Assembly: GCF_019396345.1 (NCBI RefSeq)
Contig: NZ_JAHKRM010000006.1
Span: 389,717 to 453,716, forward strand
Origin: Nonomuraea guangzhouensis
GTDB taxonomy: Bacteria; Actinomycetota; Actinomycetes; Streptosporangiales; Streptosporangiaceae
DNA: 64,000 nt
Direction of reading: 5' to 3'
Below are positions 49,720-58,684 of the stretch, one piece after another. Made by a program: the position numbers and the translations under genes. The first letter of the stretch is position 1; each line of letters opens with the position of its first letter. The notes below the pieces were generated by a model, which was given only the letters and a program-made list of their open reading frames with translations, made no database searches and had not been told where the DNA came from.

Positions 49720-50650
49720 AACGCGTGACGGAGTGTCGCTGACCAATCTCGACCAGCCGCTGTTCGACGGATCGAACGCGACGAAACGAGATCTGGTCGA
49801 CTACCTGGACGCCGTCCGCGACCGCATCATCCCCGTCCTGCGGGACCGCGCGCTGTCGGTGATCCGCGTACGGCCAGGCCAGGCGCCGTTCATGCAGAAG
49901 AACGTGCCCAAGTACGCCCCCGACTGGATCCGTACGGTCTCCGTCTGGGCCGAGGCGTCGCACCGGCAGGTGTCCTACGCGCTGTGCGACGACCGCAGGA
50001 CCCTGCTGTGGTTCGCCAACCAGCGGGCGGTCGAATACCACCCGGCGCTGTTCCGCGGTGAGCATCCCACCCATCTCGTGCTCGACCTCGATCCGCCCGT
50101 CGACGACGCGTTCCCGCTGGCCGTAGGGGCGGCTTGGCTGGTACGCCAGGCCCTCGACGACGCGGGGCTGGCCGGGGCGGTGAAGACCAGCGGGGCGAAG
50201 GGGCTGCACGTGTTCGTGCCCGTGGTGGCGGGGACCGCGATGGACGACCTGGCCGCGGCCACCCGCGCCCTGGCCGCCCGCGCCGAACGCGTCGACCCGG
50301 CGCTCGCCACCACGGCGTTCATCCGGGAGGACCGTGAGGGCAAGGTGTTCCTCGACTCCACCCGCGCGGGCGGCGCGACGGTGGTGGCCGCCTACAGCCC
50401 GCGCATCCGGCCGGGCGCGCCGGTCTCGTTCCCCCTGGCCTGGGAGGACCTCGACCGGGTCACGCCGTCCGACTTCACCATCCACACCGCGGCGCGGCTG
50501 CTCGGCGACGCCGACCCGTGGGCGGAGCTCATGCCCGAGCCGCAGGCGCTGCCCGCCGACCTGGTCGAGGAGGGGCACACGATCCCGATCGCCCGCGTCC
50601 AGGCGATGCACGAGGGCAAGCGGCGGGCGAAGGCCAGGAGAGGCGAGTGA
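49706..50650 (+). CDS. LigD-type DNA polymerase/primase domain protein
   Basis: The ~314-residue protein is a stand-alone LigD polymerase (primase-polymerase) domain: LTNLDQPLFDGSNATKRDLV, then QKNVPKYAPDWIRTVSVWAE, LLWFANQRAVEYHPALFRGE, the metal-binding HLVLDLDPP (Asp127, Asp129), KTSGAKGLHVFVPV with His168 and FPLAWEDLDRVTPSDFTIHT. Such proteins fill gaps in non-homologous end joining with Ku and a ligase; neither is adjacent. GTG 49706, GTG 49697 or GTG 49730 could be the start. It overlaps the response regulator stop. Confidence 0.87.
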   Translation: MTSDETRDGVSLTNLDQPLFDGSNATKRDLVDYLDAVRDRIIPVLRDRALSVIRVRPGQAPFMQKNVPKYAPDWIRTVSVWAEASHRQVSYALCDDRRTLLWFANQRAVEYHPALFRGEHPTHLVLDLDPPVDDAFPLAVGAAWLVRQALDDAGLAGAVKTSGAKGLHVFVPVVAGTAMDDLAAATRALAARAERVDPALATTAFIREDREGKVFLDSTRAGGATVVAAYSPRIRPGAPVSFPLAWEDLDRVTPSDFTIHTAARLLGDADPWAELMPEPQALPADLVEEGHTIPIARVQAMHEGKRRAKARRGE

Positions 50651-50660
50651 CCCCGAGTGA

Positions 50661-51266
50661 TCAGCGGGCCGGGGCGGCCTGCCTGAGTGCGCGCAGGACG
50701 GCGTCCGGGTCGTCGGCGAAGAAGCGGATCGTGGTGGCCTCGGCCCGGCCGCCGAGCGGGCGTACCACGGCGATCGGCTCGGCCAGCTGGACGATCACGT
50801 TGGTCTGGGAGGAGACCGCCACACTGAGCCGCCCGTCCGCCACGGAGACCATCCTGCTCTCGTTGTAGGTGCGCGACAGCCGTACCGAAGAGATGAGCTC
50901 GCGGGGAACGCGCAGGTAGAAGTACACGCCGAAGCGGACGCGCAGCTCGCCGGGCGTCACGACGTGCGGCCGGGTGACGCAGGCCGCGCCGAGCGCCAGG
51001 CAGTAGAGGATGCCGTACACGTCGCCGATCAGCACCACCGCGCGCAGCCACTCCGGACAGTCGATCGCCCGCAGGAGCAAGTCGATGCCGACCGTCTCCA
51101 CGGTCATCACGAACAGGAAGACGAGCAGGATCGGCGCCTGCTCTCTCGCGTACGGCACGGCGGTGGCGCCGGCCGGCACGCCGTGGCGTCGCCGCGCGAT
51201 CCACAGGAGGAGGCTGACCACGCTCAGCAGCTCGATCCGGAGTAACCGAAGCCCCTTGCCCACCAT
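50661..51266 (-). CDS. membrane protein coupled to MerR regulator
   Basis: The 201-residue protein begins MVGKGLRLLRIELLSVVSLL with a membrane span, then two more (about 50-70 and 80-105, LIGDVYGILYCLALGAACVT). A cytoplasmic C-terminal half follows, with a beta-rich VRFGVYFYLRVPRELISSVR and LSRTYNESRMVSVADG. That half resembles the PH-like domain of small actinobacterial membrane proteins. Its start overlaps the MerR stop (TGATG), so the regulator and this protein are co-translated. Confidence 0.65.
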   Translation of the reverse strand: MVGKGLRLLRIELLSVVSLLLWIARRRHGVPAGATAVPYAREQAPILLVFLFVMTVETVGIDLLLRAIDCPEWLRAVVLIGDVYGILYCLALGAACVTRPHVVTPGELRVRFGVYFYLRVPRELISSVRLSRTYNESRMVSVADGRLSVAVSSQTNVIVQLAEPIAVVRPLGGRAEATTIRFFADDPDAVLRALRQAAPAR

Positions 51267-52024
51267 CACAACCTCTCCTTGAGCACGATCATGAGCAGCC
51301 GGAACACCTCGGACTGGGCGGGGGTGAACTCGGAGAACATCGCCTCCACCCACCCGCCGTCCCCGGCGGAGCCGTCCGGCAGGTGCGCGATCATCTGCCG
51401 CGCCATCTCGTCCGGCAGGTGCTCGGCGAGGTCGGTGGCGAGCTCGGCGAGGCGGGGGTCGCCGGGATCCGCGTGAGCGAGCTCGTCGAGCCGCCGGTAG
51501 AGGGCGTGCCCCCGCGCGAGCGCGCCGGGCTCGGCGAGCGGGCGCATCAGGTCGAGCATCCGCGTCTGGGCGGCCGGGTCGGCCACGGTGTTCACCACGG
51601 TCAGCAGCTCGCGATCGAGCTCGGCGAACGGCGAACCCGCCGCGGGCAGCTCGCGCAGCACCTCCGCCAGCTCGGGTGACATCAGCGAGCCGGAGTGGAG
51701 GTCGGCCGCCTCCAGGAGCGCGGCCAGCCGGTCCCGCTTGGCGTCGATGGCCGCCTGCTGCCTGGCCAGGTCGGCGTCGAGCTCCTGGAGCACCTCGCGC
51801 AGCTCGCGCCCCTCGTCGTCGGCCAGGACGTCGCGGAGCTCGTCGAGTGACAGGCCCAGCTCGGCCAACTGCCGGATGCGGGCGAGGGCCACCGCATCGC
51901 GCAGCCGATACTCACGGTAGCCGTTGGCCAGCCGCGCCGGCTCGGGCATCAGGCCCAGGTGATGGTAGTGGCGCACGGTCCGGGTGGACACCCCGACCAG
52001 CGCGGCAAGCTCGCCGATCCGCAT
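51266..52024 (-). CDS. MerR-family regulator
   Basis: The 252-residue protein has an N-terminal MerR winged helix (MRIGELAALVGVSTRTVRHY, then HHLGLMPEPARLANGYREYR and LRDAVALARIRQLAELGLSL), the long coiled-coil dimer helix (about 80-115) and a C-terminal helical ligand domain of the TipAS-like actinobacterial type. ATG 52024 begins the HTH. A near-perfect MerR-type operator lies just upstream. The membrane protein at 50661 is co-translated, and the small membrane protein gene at 52066 reads toward this gene on the same strand. Confidence 0.9.
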   Translation of the reverse strand: MRIGELAALVGVSTRTVRHYHHLGLMPEPARLANGYREYRLRDAVALARIRQLAELGLSLDELRDVLADDEGRELREVLQELDADLARQQAAIDAKRDRLAALLEAADLHSGSLMSPELAEVLRELPAAGSPFAELDRELLTVVNTVADPAAQTRMLDLMRPLAEPGALARGHALYRRLDELAHADPGDPRLAELATDLAEHLPDEMARQMIAHLPDGSAGDGGWVEAMFSEFTPAQSEVFRLLMIVLKERL

Positions 52025-52040
52025 GCCCTCATTACACACG

Positions 52041-52061
52041 TTGACCTTACGTCAAGGTCAA
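52041..52061. promoter_or_regulatory. MerR-type operator/promoter
   Basis: TTGACCTT and AAGGTCAA flank a 5-base spacer at 52041-52061. Read on the minus strand, the site overlaps a TTGACC -35 element with TGTGTAAT as a possible -10, and it ends 16 bp before the MerR start. Long symmetrical sites between promoter elements are the hallmark of MerR-controlled promoters. Confidence 0.65.
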
Positions 52062-52065
52062 TCCA

Positions 52066-52431
52066 TCACAGAGCGTAGGCAAGTGCCGCTTCCACGATTA
52101 CCAGCAGCGGCACGAGCGGCACGGCGTACAGGGCCGCCAGGCGAGCCCCCGCGTGCCGCTCCGGGACGGCCGAGAGCAGGGCCAGCAGCACCGCGCAGCC
52201 GATCGGCGCGAGCAGCCAGGTCGACAGGGTGACCGTGCCCCACGTGCTGACCGCGTCGCAGTCCTCGATCTGGTACGAGTTCAGCGCGCACGCCTTCTCA
52301 CCGAGGATCGACACGCCCATCCAGGCGATGAAGCCCGCCAGCCAGATGACGACGGCGAGGACGGAGGTCAACACGACGGAGGTACCGCTCGGCGAGGTCG
52401 TCCGGTCAGCAGGGGGAGAGGGGGCGATCAC
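52066..52431 (-). CDS. small membrane protein, 121 residues
   Basis: The protein has a proline/serine-rich start (MIAPSPPADRTTSPSGTS) and three hydrophobic segments (about 19-43, SVVLTSVLAVVIWLAGFIAW; 64-86; 95-119). The loop after the first holds two cysteines (KACALNSYQIEDCD) that could form a disulfide outside the membrane. No family is recognised. It ends about 5 bp before the MerR operator. Confidence 0.6.
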   Translation of the reverse strand: MIAPSPPADRTTSPSGTSVVLTSVLAVVIWLAGFIAWMGVSILGEKACALNSYQIEDCDAVSTWGTVTLSTWLLAPIGCAVLLALLSAVPERHAGARLAALYAVPLVPLLVIVEAALAYAL

Positions 52432-52475
52432 GGCAGGACTCTAATGGTGATCAACGCTGACGGGGCCGCCTTTGA

Positions 52476-54431
52476 TCAACCTGGGACCACGGCCACCCCG
52501 CCCGCGGGGACCTCGCCCGTGAAGGGGGCGCCGGTGAGCAGGTCCGTGCCCGTCGTCATGCCGGTCACCGTGACGGGCGCGTCGCCGTGGTTGATGAGGA
52601 AGGTGAAGGCGCCCCGCCGTACGAGCTCCAGGGTGTCGGGCAGGTCGCGCGGCCGGGAGACGCCCGCGCGGTCGAGCACCTCGCCGAGCAGGGCGCGCAG
52701 GTCGTCGCCGCCGAGCGCGGCGGCCAGGTAGCTCGCGGTGCCGCCGCCGAACGCGTTGGCGGTCACGGCGGGATGGCCGGCGTCGGGGCCGTCGGTGAAG
52801 TGCCGCATGGCCACCGCGCGTTCGAGGCGGACCCGCTCGGACCAGATCCGGCCGGTGGCCCCGCCGGTGAGCGTCACGGTCTCCAACTCGCGCAGCGGGT
52901 GGAACTCCTCGACCGACAGCCCGAGCACCTCGCGCAGCGCGCCGGGGTAGGCGCCCGCGTGGACGGTGTCGTTCTCATCAACGATGCCGGAAAAATACGA
53001 CACGAGCAGGTGGCCGCCCGACTCGACGTACCTCTGCAAGTTCTTGGCTGAGCCTTCGGCGAGCAGGTACGAGCTCGGCACGACAACCAGCCTGTATCCC
53101 GAAATATCGGCGGAAGGGTGGACGAAGTCCACCGTGACGTGCTCCCGCCAGAGGGCCTCGTAGAAGGCGTCCACCCGCTCGCGGAAGCGCAGATCGCCCG
53201 AGGGGCGCCACTCCAGCTCCAGCGCCCAGTACGACTCCCAGTCCCAGACCACCGCCACCTCGCTCGTGACGCGCCCGTCCTTGACCGGGGCCAGCCGGCG
53301 CACGTCGGCGCCGAGCGAGACGACGTCGCGCCAGATCTGCGAGTCGGTCCCCGCGTGCGGGATCATCGCCGAGTGCCACTTCTCGGCGCCGTACCGCGAG
53401 GCCCGCCACTGGAAGAACAGCACCGAGTCCGAGCCCCTGGCCACGTGGGCGAGGCTGTTGCGGCGCATCTCGCCGGGACGCTTGGCGATGCCGCGCGGCT
53501 GCCAGCTGATCGCGCTCGTCGAGTGCTCCATGAGCAGCCACGGCCCGCCGCCGGCCAGGGAGCGGCTCAGGTCGGCCGACATGGCGAGCTGGATGTGGTT
53601 GTCGGGCTGCTCGCCGTTCAGGTAGTGGTCGTTGGCGATGACGTCCAGCTCGGGGGCCCAGCGCCACAGGTCCATCGACTTGCAGTTGACCGTGCCCGCG
53701 AAGTTGGTGGTGACCGGTTTGCCGCTCTGGCGCAGGATGTCGCGCTGCAGCCGGTAGTGCGACAGGTGCTCCTCGTTGGCGAAACGGGCGTAGTCGAGGC
53801 GCTGCGCCGGGTTGACCACGGTATGACTCCACCGGGGCGCGTCGATCTCGTCCCATTCGCCGTAGTGCTGGCCCCAGAAGGCGGTGCCCCAGGAGGTGTT
53901 GAGCGCGTCGAGGCTCTCGTACCGGTGCCGGAGCCAGTCGCGCCAGGCGGAGACGCTCGACTCGCAGTAGCACTCGCCGAGCGGCGCCCCGTACTCGTTG
54001 TGCACATGCCACATCACCACGGCGGGATGCTCGCCGTAGCGGGCCACCAGCCGTTCGGCCAGCCGCGCGCTGGCCGCGCGGAACGCCGGGTGGCTGGAGC
54101 AGGCGGTCTCGCGCGCGCCCGCGCCGACGCGCAGGCCCTCGCGGGTCACGGGGGAGGCGTCGGGATACTTTCTGGCGAACCAGGCGGGCGGCACCGTGGT
54201 CGGGGTGCCCAGGTTCACCGAGATGTCCGCGTTGTGCAGGCGGTCGATGATGGTGTCGAGCCAGCCGAACTCGTACACCCCCTCGGCGGGCTCCATCAGC
54301 ACCCACGCGAAGATGCCCAGGCTGACCAGGTTCACCCCGGCCTGCCGCATCAGCCGCACGTCCTCTTCCTGTACCTCCAGCGGCCACTGCTCGGGGTTGT
54401 AGTCCCCGCCGAACGCGATGCCCTCAGGCAT
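52476..54431 (-). CDS. beta-galactosidase, GH42
   Basis: The 651-residue protein is a full-length GH42 enzyme: IAFGGDYNPEQWPLEVQEED at the start, the acid/base Glu146 in MWHVHNEYGAP, the nucleophile Glu302 in LLMEHSTSAISWQP, the cysteine cluster (CSSHP, GECYCESS) that may bind zinc, the trimerisation domain (RLVVVPSSYLLAEGSAKNL) and a small C-terminal domain. It has no signal peptide, so it acts on imported galactosides. AGGGGGA precedes ATG 54431. It is the last gene of the transporter operon, 25 bp after the permease. Confidence 0.95.
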   Translation of the reverse strand: MPEGIAFGGDYNPEQWPLEVQEEDVRLMRQAGVNLVSLGIFAWVLMEPAEGVYEFGWLDTIIDRLHNADISVNLGTPTTVPPAWFARKYPDASPVTREGLRVGAGARETACSSHPAFRAASARLAERLVARYGEHPAVVMWHVHNEYGAPLGECYCESSVSAWRDWLRHRYESLDALNTSWGTAFWGQHYGEWDEIDAPRWSHTVVNPAQRLDYARFANEEHLSHYRLQRDILRQSGKPVTTNFAGTVNCKSMDLWRWAPELDVIANDHYLNGEQPDNHIQLAMSADLSRSLAGGGPWLLMEHSTSAISWQPRGIAKRPGEMRRNSLAHVARGSDSVLFFQWRASRYGAEKWHSAMIPHAGTDSQIWRDVVSLGADVRRLAPVKDGRVTSEVAVVWDWESYWALELEWRPSGDLRFRERVDAFYEALWREHVTVDFVHPSADISGYRLVVVPSSYLLAEGSAKNLQRYVESGGHLLVSYFSGIVDENDTVHAGAYPGALREVLGLSVEEFHPLRELETVTLTGGATGRIWSERVRLERAVAMRHFTDGPDAGHPAVTANAFGGGTASYLAAALGGDDLRALLGEVLDRAGVSRPRDLPDTLELVRRGAFTFLINHGDAPVTVTGMTTGTDLLTGAPFTGEVPAGGVAVVPG

Positions 54432-54456
54432 ATAAGTCCCCCTATTTGATAATTTG

Positions 54457-55317
54457 TCAGGCTTTGACGGCGCCGCTGCTGAGGTCGGTGCGCCAGAACC
54501 GCTGCATCGTGAGAAAGAGCGCGATCAGCGGAATCAACGCCAGGAACGTCCCGATGAGGATGAGGTTGTAAAGGCTCGGGTGGTTCGCCCCGGCGGCCAG
54601 CATCGTGTAGAGCCCGACCGTCAGCGGGAACTTGCCGTCGTCGCCGAGCATGATGAACGGCAGCAGGAAGTTGTTCCAGATGGCCACGAACTGAAACAGG
54701 AAGATGGTCACCATCCCCGGCCCCATCAGCGGCAGCGCCACCCGGGTCAGCAGCGTCCAGTGCGAGGCCCCGTCGATGCGCCCGGCTTCGAGCAGCGAGT
54801 CGGGGATGGCCGCGCCGGCGTACACGCGGGCGAGATAGATGCTGTACGGATGCAGGATCTGCGGCAGCAGAACCGACCAGTACGTGTCCGCCAGCCCGAC
54901 CTTCGCGAACAGCAGATACTGCGGGATCGCCAGCACCACCGCGGGCACCAGGATGCCGCCGATGAGGATGTTGAAGATAAGGTTCCGGCCGGCGAAGCGG
55001 TACTTGGCCAGCGTGTAGCCCGACACCGCGGACACGGCGGTCGACAGCAGCGCCCCGCCGCCCGCGTACAGCAGGGTGTTGAGCATCCACAGCCAGTACA
55101 CCCCGTCGCGATAGGCGGCGAGATCGGCGAGGTTCTGGAAGAACCCGGTGCCGGGCGAGAAGGCCGAGGTCGAGAACAGCTCGCCGGACGTCTTGGTGGC
55201 GGCGATCACCACCCAGCTCACCGGGAACAGGCAGTACACCGAGCCGATCAGCAGGATCCCGGTCGGGGCCAGGCCGAGCGGCGCGTACGCGGCGCGGGCG
55301 CGGGCGCGGGCCATCAC
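54457..55317 (-). CDS. carbohydrate ABC transporter permease (MalG-type)
   Basis: The 286-residue protein has six membrane spans and the EAA-type loop SLLEAGRIDGASHWTLLTRV followed by ALPLMGPG, which docks onto the ATPase. The C-terminus reads FLALIPLIALFLTMQRFWRT, the family norm. It starts within the stop of the partner permease (4-bp overlap). It forms the import channel with that partner for the sugar bound by the lipoprotein. No ATPase gene is in the operon. Confidence 0.93.
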   Translation of the reverse strand: MMARARARAAYAPLGLAPTGILLIGSVYCLFPVSWVVIAATKTSGELFSTSAFSPGTGFFQNLADLAAYRDGVYWLWMLNTLLYAGGGALLSTAVSAVSGYTLAKYRFAGRNLIFNILIGGILVPAVVLAIPQYLLFAKVGLADTYWSVLLPQILHPYSIYLARVYAGAAIPDSLLEAGRIDGASHWTLLTRVALPLMGPGMVTIFLFQFVAIWNNFLLPFIMLGDDGKFPLTVGLYTMLAAGANHPSLYNLILIGTFLALIPLIALFLTMQRFWRTDLSSGAVKA

Positions 55318-56195
55318 GCCTCCCCGAACGCGCGGTTCTTCACCACGCGCAGGAACCCGAACGACAGCACCAGCGAGATCCCGGCGATCACCACGGCCGT
55401 CGCCGCCGCCGAGTACAGGTCACCGGTCACGAAGGCGTCCCGGTAGATCTTCATCAAGGGACTCCAGGTCGAGCTGATGGTGTTGGTGAGCGGCCGGAGC
55501 GTGGTCGGCTCGGTGAACACCTGGATCGTGGCGATGATCGAGAAGACGGTGACCAGGATGATCGCCGGAGCCAGGATCGGGATCTTGATCCGCAACGCGA
55601 TCTGCAGCTCCGACGCGCCGTCGATGCGGGCCGCCTGATACAGCTCCTGGGGGATGGCCCGCAGGTTCGTGTAGAGCACCAGCATGTTGAAGCCCGTGCC
55701 GCCCCACACCGCCACGTTGGCCATCGAGTACACGATCGCGCTCTGACTCAGCGGCGCCACCCCGAACAGCTCACTGATCGGGCTGACGCTCGGCAGATAG
55801 AGGAAACCCCACATCAGGCTGGCGGCCACGCCCGGCACCGCGTACGGCAGGAAGATCGCGATCCGGGAGAAGCGGGCCAGCCGTACCCGCGCGGCGTCCA
55901 GCATCAGCGCGAACACCAGCGCGAGCCCCAGCATCACGACCAGGACCAGCGCGGCGTAGCCGACCACCCGCAGCCAGCCGGCCCACAACTCGCCGTCGCC
56001 GATGGCGGCGACGTAGTTGTCGAGCCCCACGAAGATCTCCCGCTTCGACCCCTTGCCGAGCCCGAGCCCCGACACCTTGGTCCGGCGCAGGCTGAGATAG
56101 ACGGTGTAGCCGATCGGCAGGGCCAGGAACAGGGCGAACAGCGTCACGGCCGGGGTCAGGAACAGGTACGGGGCCAAGCTCTTCCGTTTTGTCAT
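55314..56195 (-). CDS. carbohydrate ABC transporter permease (MalF-type)
   Basis: The 293-residue protein has six spans, an N-terminal LAPYLFLTPAVTLFALFLAL typical of the MalF/UgpA type, and the EAA loop QELYQAARIDGASELQIALR with IKIPILAP. It overlaps the lipoprotein stop by 4 bp and the second permease start by 4 bp. It is part of the same galactoside importer. Confidence 0.93.
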   Translation of the reverse strand: MTKRKSLAPYLFLTPAVTLFALFLALPIGYTVYLSLRRTKVSGLGLGKGSKREIFVGLDNYVAAIGDGELWAGWLRVVGYAALVLVVMLGLALVFALMLDAARVRLARFSRIAIFLPYAVPGVAASLMWGFLYLPSVSPISELFGVAPLSQSAIVYSMANVAVWGGTGFNMLVLYTNLRAIPQELYQAARIDGASELQIALRIKIPILAPAIILVTVFSIIATIQVFTEPTTLRPLTNTISSTWSPLMKIYRDAFVTGDLYSAAATAVVIAGISLVLSFGFLRVVKNRAFGEA

Positions 56196-57496
56196 TGGGC
56201 GAGCTTGAAGCCGGACTTCGTCATGTCCGCGACCGTGCCGTCCTGGACGCTCTGGAGGGCGTCGCTGAAGGAGGTCTTGTTCAGCGCGGCCTTGTCGAAG
56301 GCGTCCTTGAAGGCGTTGTAGGCCACGTTGACGTTCGGGCCGAAGGTGAAGCCGCGCGCGCCCGCGCCGAACCCGGCCGCCTGCTTCCAGAAGTCGGGCA
56401 CGTTCGAGAAGTACGCGGGCGGCTCGGAGAGCAGGTCGGCGCCCTTGGTCGCGGCGGGGTAGATGGAGCCCTCCTTCACCAGCAGGGCGAGCGCCTCAGG
56501 GTCGCTGTTGAGCCAGGTGGCGAACTTGGCCGCGGCCTCCTTGTTCTTGGAGCCCGCCGACACGGAGACGGCCGAGCCGCCCCAGAAGCCGCTGAAGCTC
56601 TCGCCGGCGTTCCACTGCGGCAGCTGCGCGATCGCCCACTTGCCCTTGGCCTTGGGCGCGTTGGTCGACAGCGGGCCGGGCGCCCAGATGGCCGACGGCC
56701 AGGTCAGCAGCTTGCCGTCGTTCAGGGCCTTGTTCCACTCGGGGGTGAAGTAGGGCATGCTGTCGATGACGCCCTCCTTGACCAGGCCGCCCCAGTAGTC
56801 GGCGAGCTTCTTGGTGGGCTCGTCGTTGATGGCGACCTTCCACGCCTCGCCGCTGATCGACCACCACTGCCCGCCCGCCTGCTGGGCGAGGCCCGCGAAG
56901 GAGCCCGGGTCCTTGCTGGAGAACGTGCCGAGGTACACCTTGGAGTCCTTCGCGTGCACGGTCCTGGCCGCGTCGGCGTACTCCTGCCAGGTCTTCGGTA
57001 CGGCTATGCCGTACTTCTTGAACAGGTCGGCCCGGTAGTAGAGCAGCATCGGGCCGCTGTCCTGCGGGATGCCGTAGACCGCGTCGGTGCCGAGCGTGAC
57101 CAGCCCCCAGATACCCTCGCTGAACTGCGCTTTTACCGGATCCGCCGCCGGCTTGATGTCCGCCACCGCCTCGGCGGCCACGAACGACGGCAGGGCCTGA
57201 TACTCCGCCTGGACGAGGTCCGGCGGGTTCCCGGCCTTGGCGGCGGTGAGGAACTTGGTGGCCGAGTCGTCGCCGCCCGCCTGGGTGCTGGAGGTGACCT
57301 GGATGTCGGGATGCGCCGTGTTCCAGACCGCGACGATCTTGTCCATGCCGGGCACCCAGTTCCAGTAGGTCAGGGCGACCTTCTGCGCGGCGGGGCTCGA
57401 GCTCGACGGGGCGGCGCTCTGCTGCGCGCCACCACTGGAACAGCCGGCCACGAGGGTGACGGCTGCGGCTACGGCGGCAAGCCTGTTCATCTGCAT
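56192..57496 (-). CDS. sugar-binding lipoprotein of ABC transporter
   Basis: The 434-residue protein has a lipobox (VTLVAGCSSGG with Cys19) and the family 1 solute-binding pattern: KVALTYWNWVPGMDKIVAVW, TSSTQAGGDDSATKFLTAAK, GIPQDSGPMLLYYRADLFKK and the C-terminal FGPNVNVAYNAFKDAFDKAA. The ligand is probably an oligosaccharide containing galactose, inferred from the GH42 gene in the operon. It is the first gene of the operon, reading away from the LacI gene, and its promoter region contains operator-like palindromes. Confidence 0.94.
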   Translation of the reverse strand: MQMNRLAAVAAAVTLVAGCSSGGAQQSAAPSSSSPAAQKVALTYWNWVPGMDKIVAVWNTAHPDIQVTSSTQAGGDDSATKFLTAAKAGNPPDLVQAEYQALPSFVAAEAVADIKPAADPVKAQFSEGIWGLVTLGTDAVYGIPQDSGPMLLYYRADLFKKYGIAVPKTWQEYADAARTVHAKDSKVYLGTFSSKDPGSFAGLAQQAGGQWWSISGEAWKVAINDEPTKKLADYWGGLVKEGVIDSMPYFTPEWNKALNDGKLLTWPSAIWAPGPLSTNAPKAKGKWAIAQLPQWNAGESFSGFWGGSAVSVSAGSKNKEAAAKFATWLNSDPEALALLVKEGSIYPAATKGADLLSEPPAYFSNVPDFWKQAAGFGAGARGFTFGPNVNVAYNAFKDAFDKAALNKTSFSDALQSVQDGTVADMTKSGFKLAQ

Positions 57497-57520
57497 GGGT
57501 ACCTCGACTTTGGGGGAAGT

Positions 57521-57536
57521 CTGTGAACGTTCACAG
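57521..57536. promoter_or_regulatory. LacI-type operator O1
   Basis: CTGTGAACGTTCACAG is a perfect 16-bp palindrome with the central CG pair common to LacI/PurR-family sites, 25 bp upstream of the binding-protein start. A second close copy lies 80 bp away, so the regulator could bind both and loop the DNA. Confidence 0.8.
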
Positions 57537-57600
57537 CGTGTGGCTGAGCACTCTGCGCTGTCAACCCCTCGTTACGGGGTCGTTAAACGGGCTAAAAGGT

Positions 57601-57616
57601 GTGTGCACGTTCACAG
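57601..57616. promoter_or_regulatory. LacI-type operator O2
   Basis: GTGTGCACGTTCACAG matches O1 except at two positions, with the right half site identical. It lies 42 bp before the LacI start and probably mediates autoregulation. Confidence 0.75.
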
Positions 57617-57658
57617 TGTTTGGGCTTCGGGTCCTGCGGGTCGTGAGATGCTGAACCC

Positions 57659-58648
57659 GTGAAAAGGCCGACCATCCATGACGTGGCCGCGGCGGCCGGG
57701 ATCTCGCGCGGCACCGTCTCGCGGGTCCTGAACGGCGACCGTTATGTGAGCCCCGCGGCCCGGATCGCCATCGAACGCGCCATCGCCGAAACCGGTTACG
57801 TCGTCAACCGCAACGCCCGCAACCTGGTCAGACAGCGCGCCGGATCGGTGGTCATGGTCCTGTCCGAACCCCCCTTCGAGGACCCCAACTACACCACCAC
57901 CATCCGCAACGCGATCCGCCGCCTCGGCGAACGCGACCTCTCGCTGGTCATGATGATCGCGGGTGACGACAGGGAGCGCGAACAGGTGCTCCGCTACGTA
58001 CGCGGCGGCCACGCCGACGGTGTCTTCCTCCTGTCCACCCACGCCGGCGACCCCATGGTCGACACCCTCCACGGCGCCGGCATCCCGGTGGTCTCCTGCG
58101 GCGCCGTCATCGGCAGGGAGACGGTGATTCCGTACGCGGCCTGCGACGAACGGGGCGGCGCCCGCCAGATGGCCGAATACCTGGTCTCCCGCGGCCGCAA
58201 GAAGATCGCCATGATCACCGGCCCGATGGACACGCCGGGCGGCATCCAACGCCTCGAAGGCTTCGCCGACGTCCTCGGCCGGAAGGCATCCAAGAAACTG
58301 ATCGAACACGGCGACTGGACCCACGCCAGCGGCGAGACGGCCATGGCCCGGCTGCTGGAACGCGTACCCGACCTGGACGCGGTCTTCGCGGCCTCGGACG
58401 TGATGGCTTCGGGCGCCCTGCACACGCTGCGGGCGGCGGGGCGGCGGGTGCCGGAGGACGTGGCGGTGGGCGGCTTCGACGACTCGTCGGTGGCGATCTC
58501 CACCCATCCGCCGCTGACCACGGTGCGGCAGCCGCTGGGGGATGTGGCTCGGGAGACGGTACGGCTGCTGCTGGCGCTCATCGACGGGGCGGAACGAGTC
58601 GACTCGATCGCCCTGCCTACCAGCTTGATCGTCCGCGACTCGGCCTAA
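57659..58648 (+). CDS. LacI-family repressor of the galactoside operon
   Basis: The 329-residue protein has the LacI HTH (TIHDVAAAAGISRGTVSRVL, about residues 4-23) with the hinge helix NRNARNLVRQRAGSV. Its periplasmic-binding-like sugar domain contains FLLSTHAGDPMVDTLHGAGI, KKIAMITGPMDTPGGIQRLE and VFAASDVMASGALHTLRAAG with the terminal PLTTVRQPLGDVARETVRLL. It is divergent from the transporter operon with two operator copies between them, so it very likely represses that operon and is released by the imported sugar. Confidence 0.93.
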   Translation: MKRPTIHDVAAAAGISRGTVSRVLNGDRYVSPAARIAIERAIAETGYVVNRNARNLVRQRAGSVVMVLSEPPFEDPNYTTTIRNAIRRLGERDLSLVMMIAGDDREREQVLRYVRGGHADGVFLLSTHAGDPMVDTLHGAGIPVVSCGAVIGRETVIPYAACDERGGARQMAEYLVSRGRKKIAMITGPMDTPGGIQRLEGFADVLGRKASKKLIEHGDWTHASGETAMARLLERVPDLDAVFAASDVMASGALHTLRAAGRRVPEDVAVGGFDDSSVAISTHPPLTTVRQPLGDVARETVRLLLALIDGAERVDSIALPTSLIVRDSA

Positions 58649-58684
58649 AAAGGGCCTTCGCTTCGCTCCGGACGTTCTTCTCCC

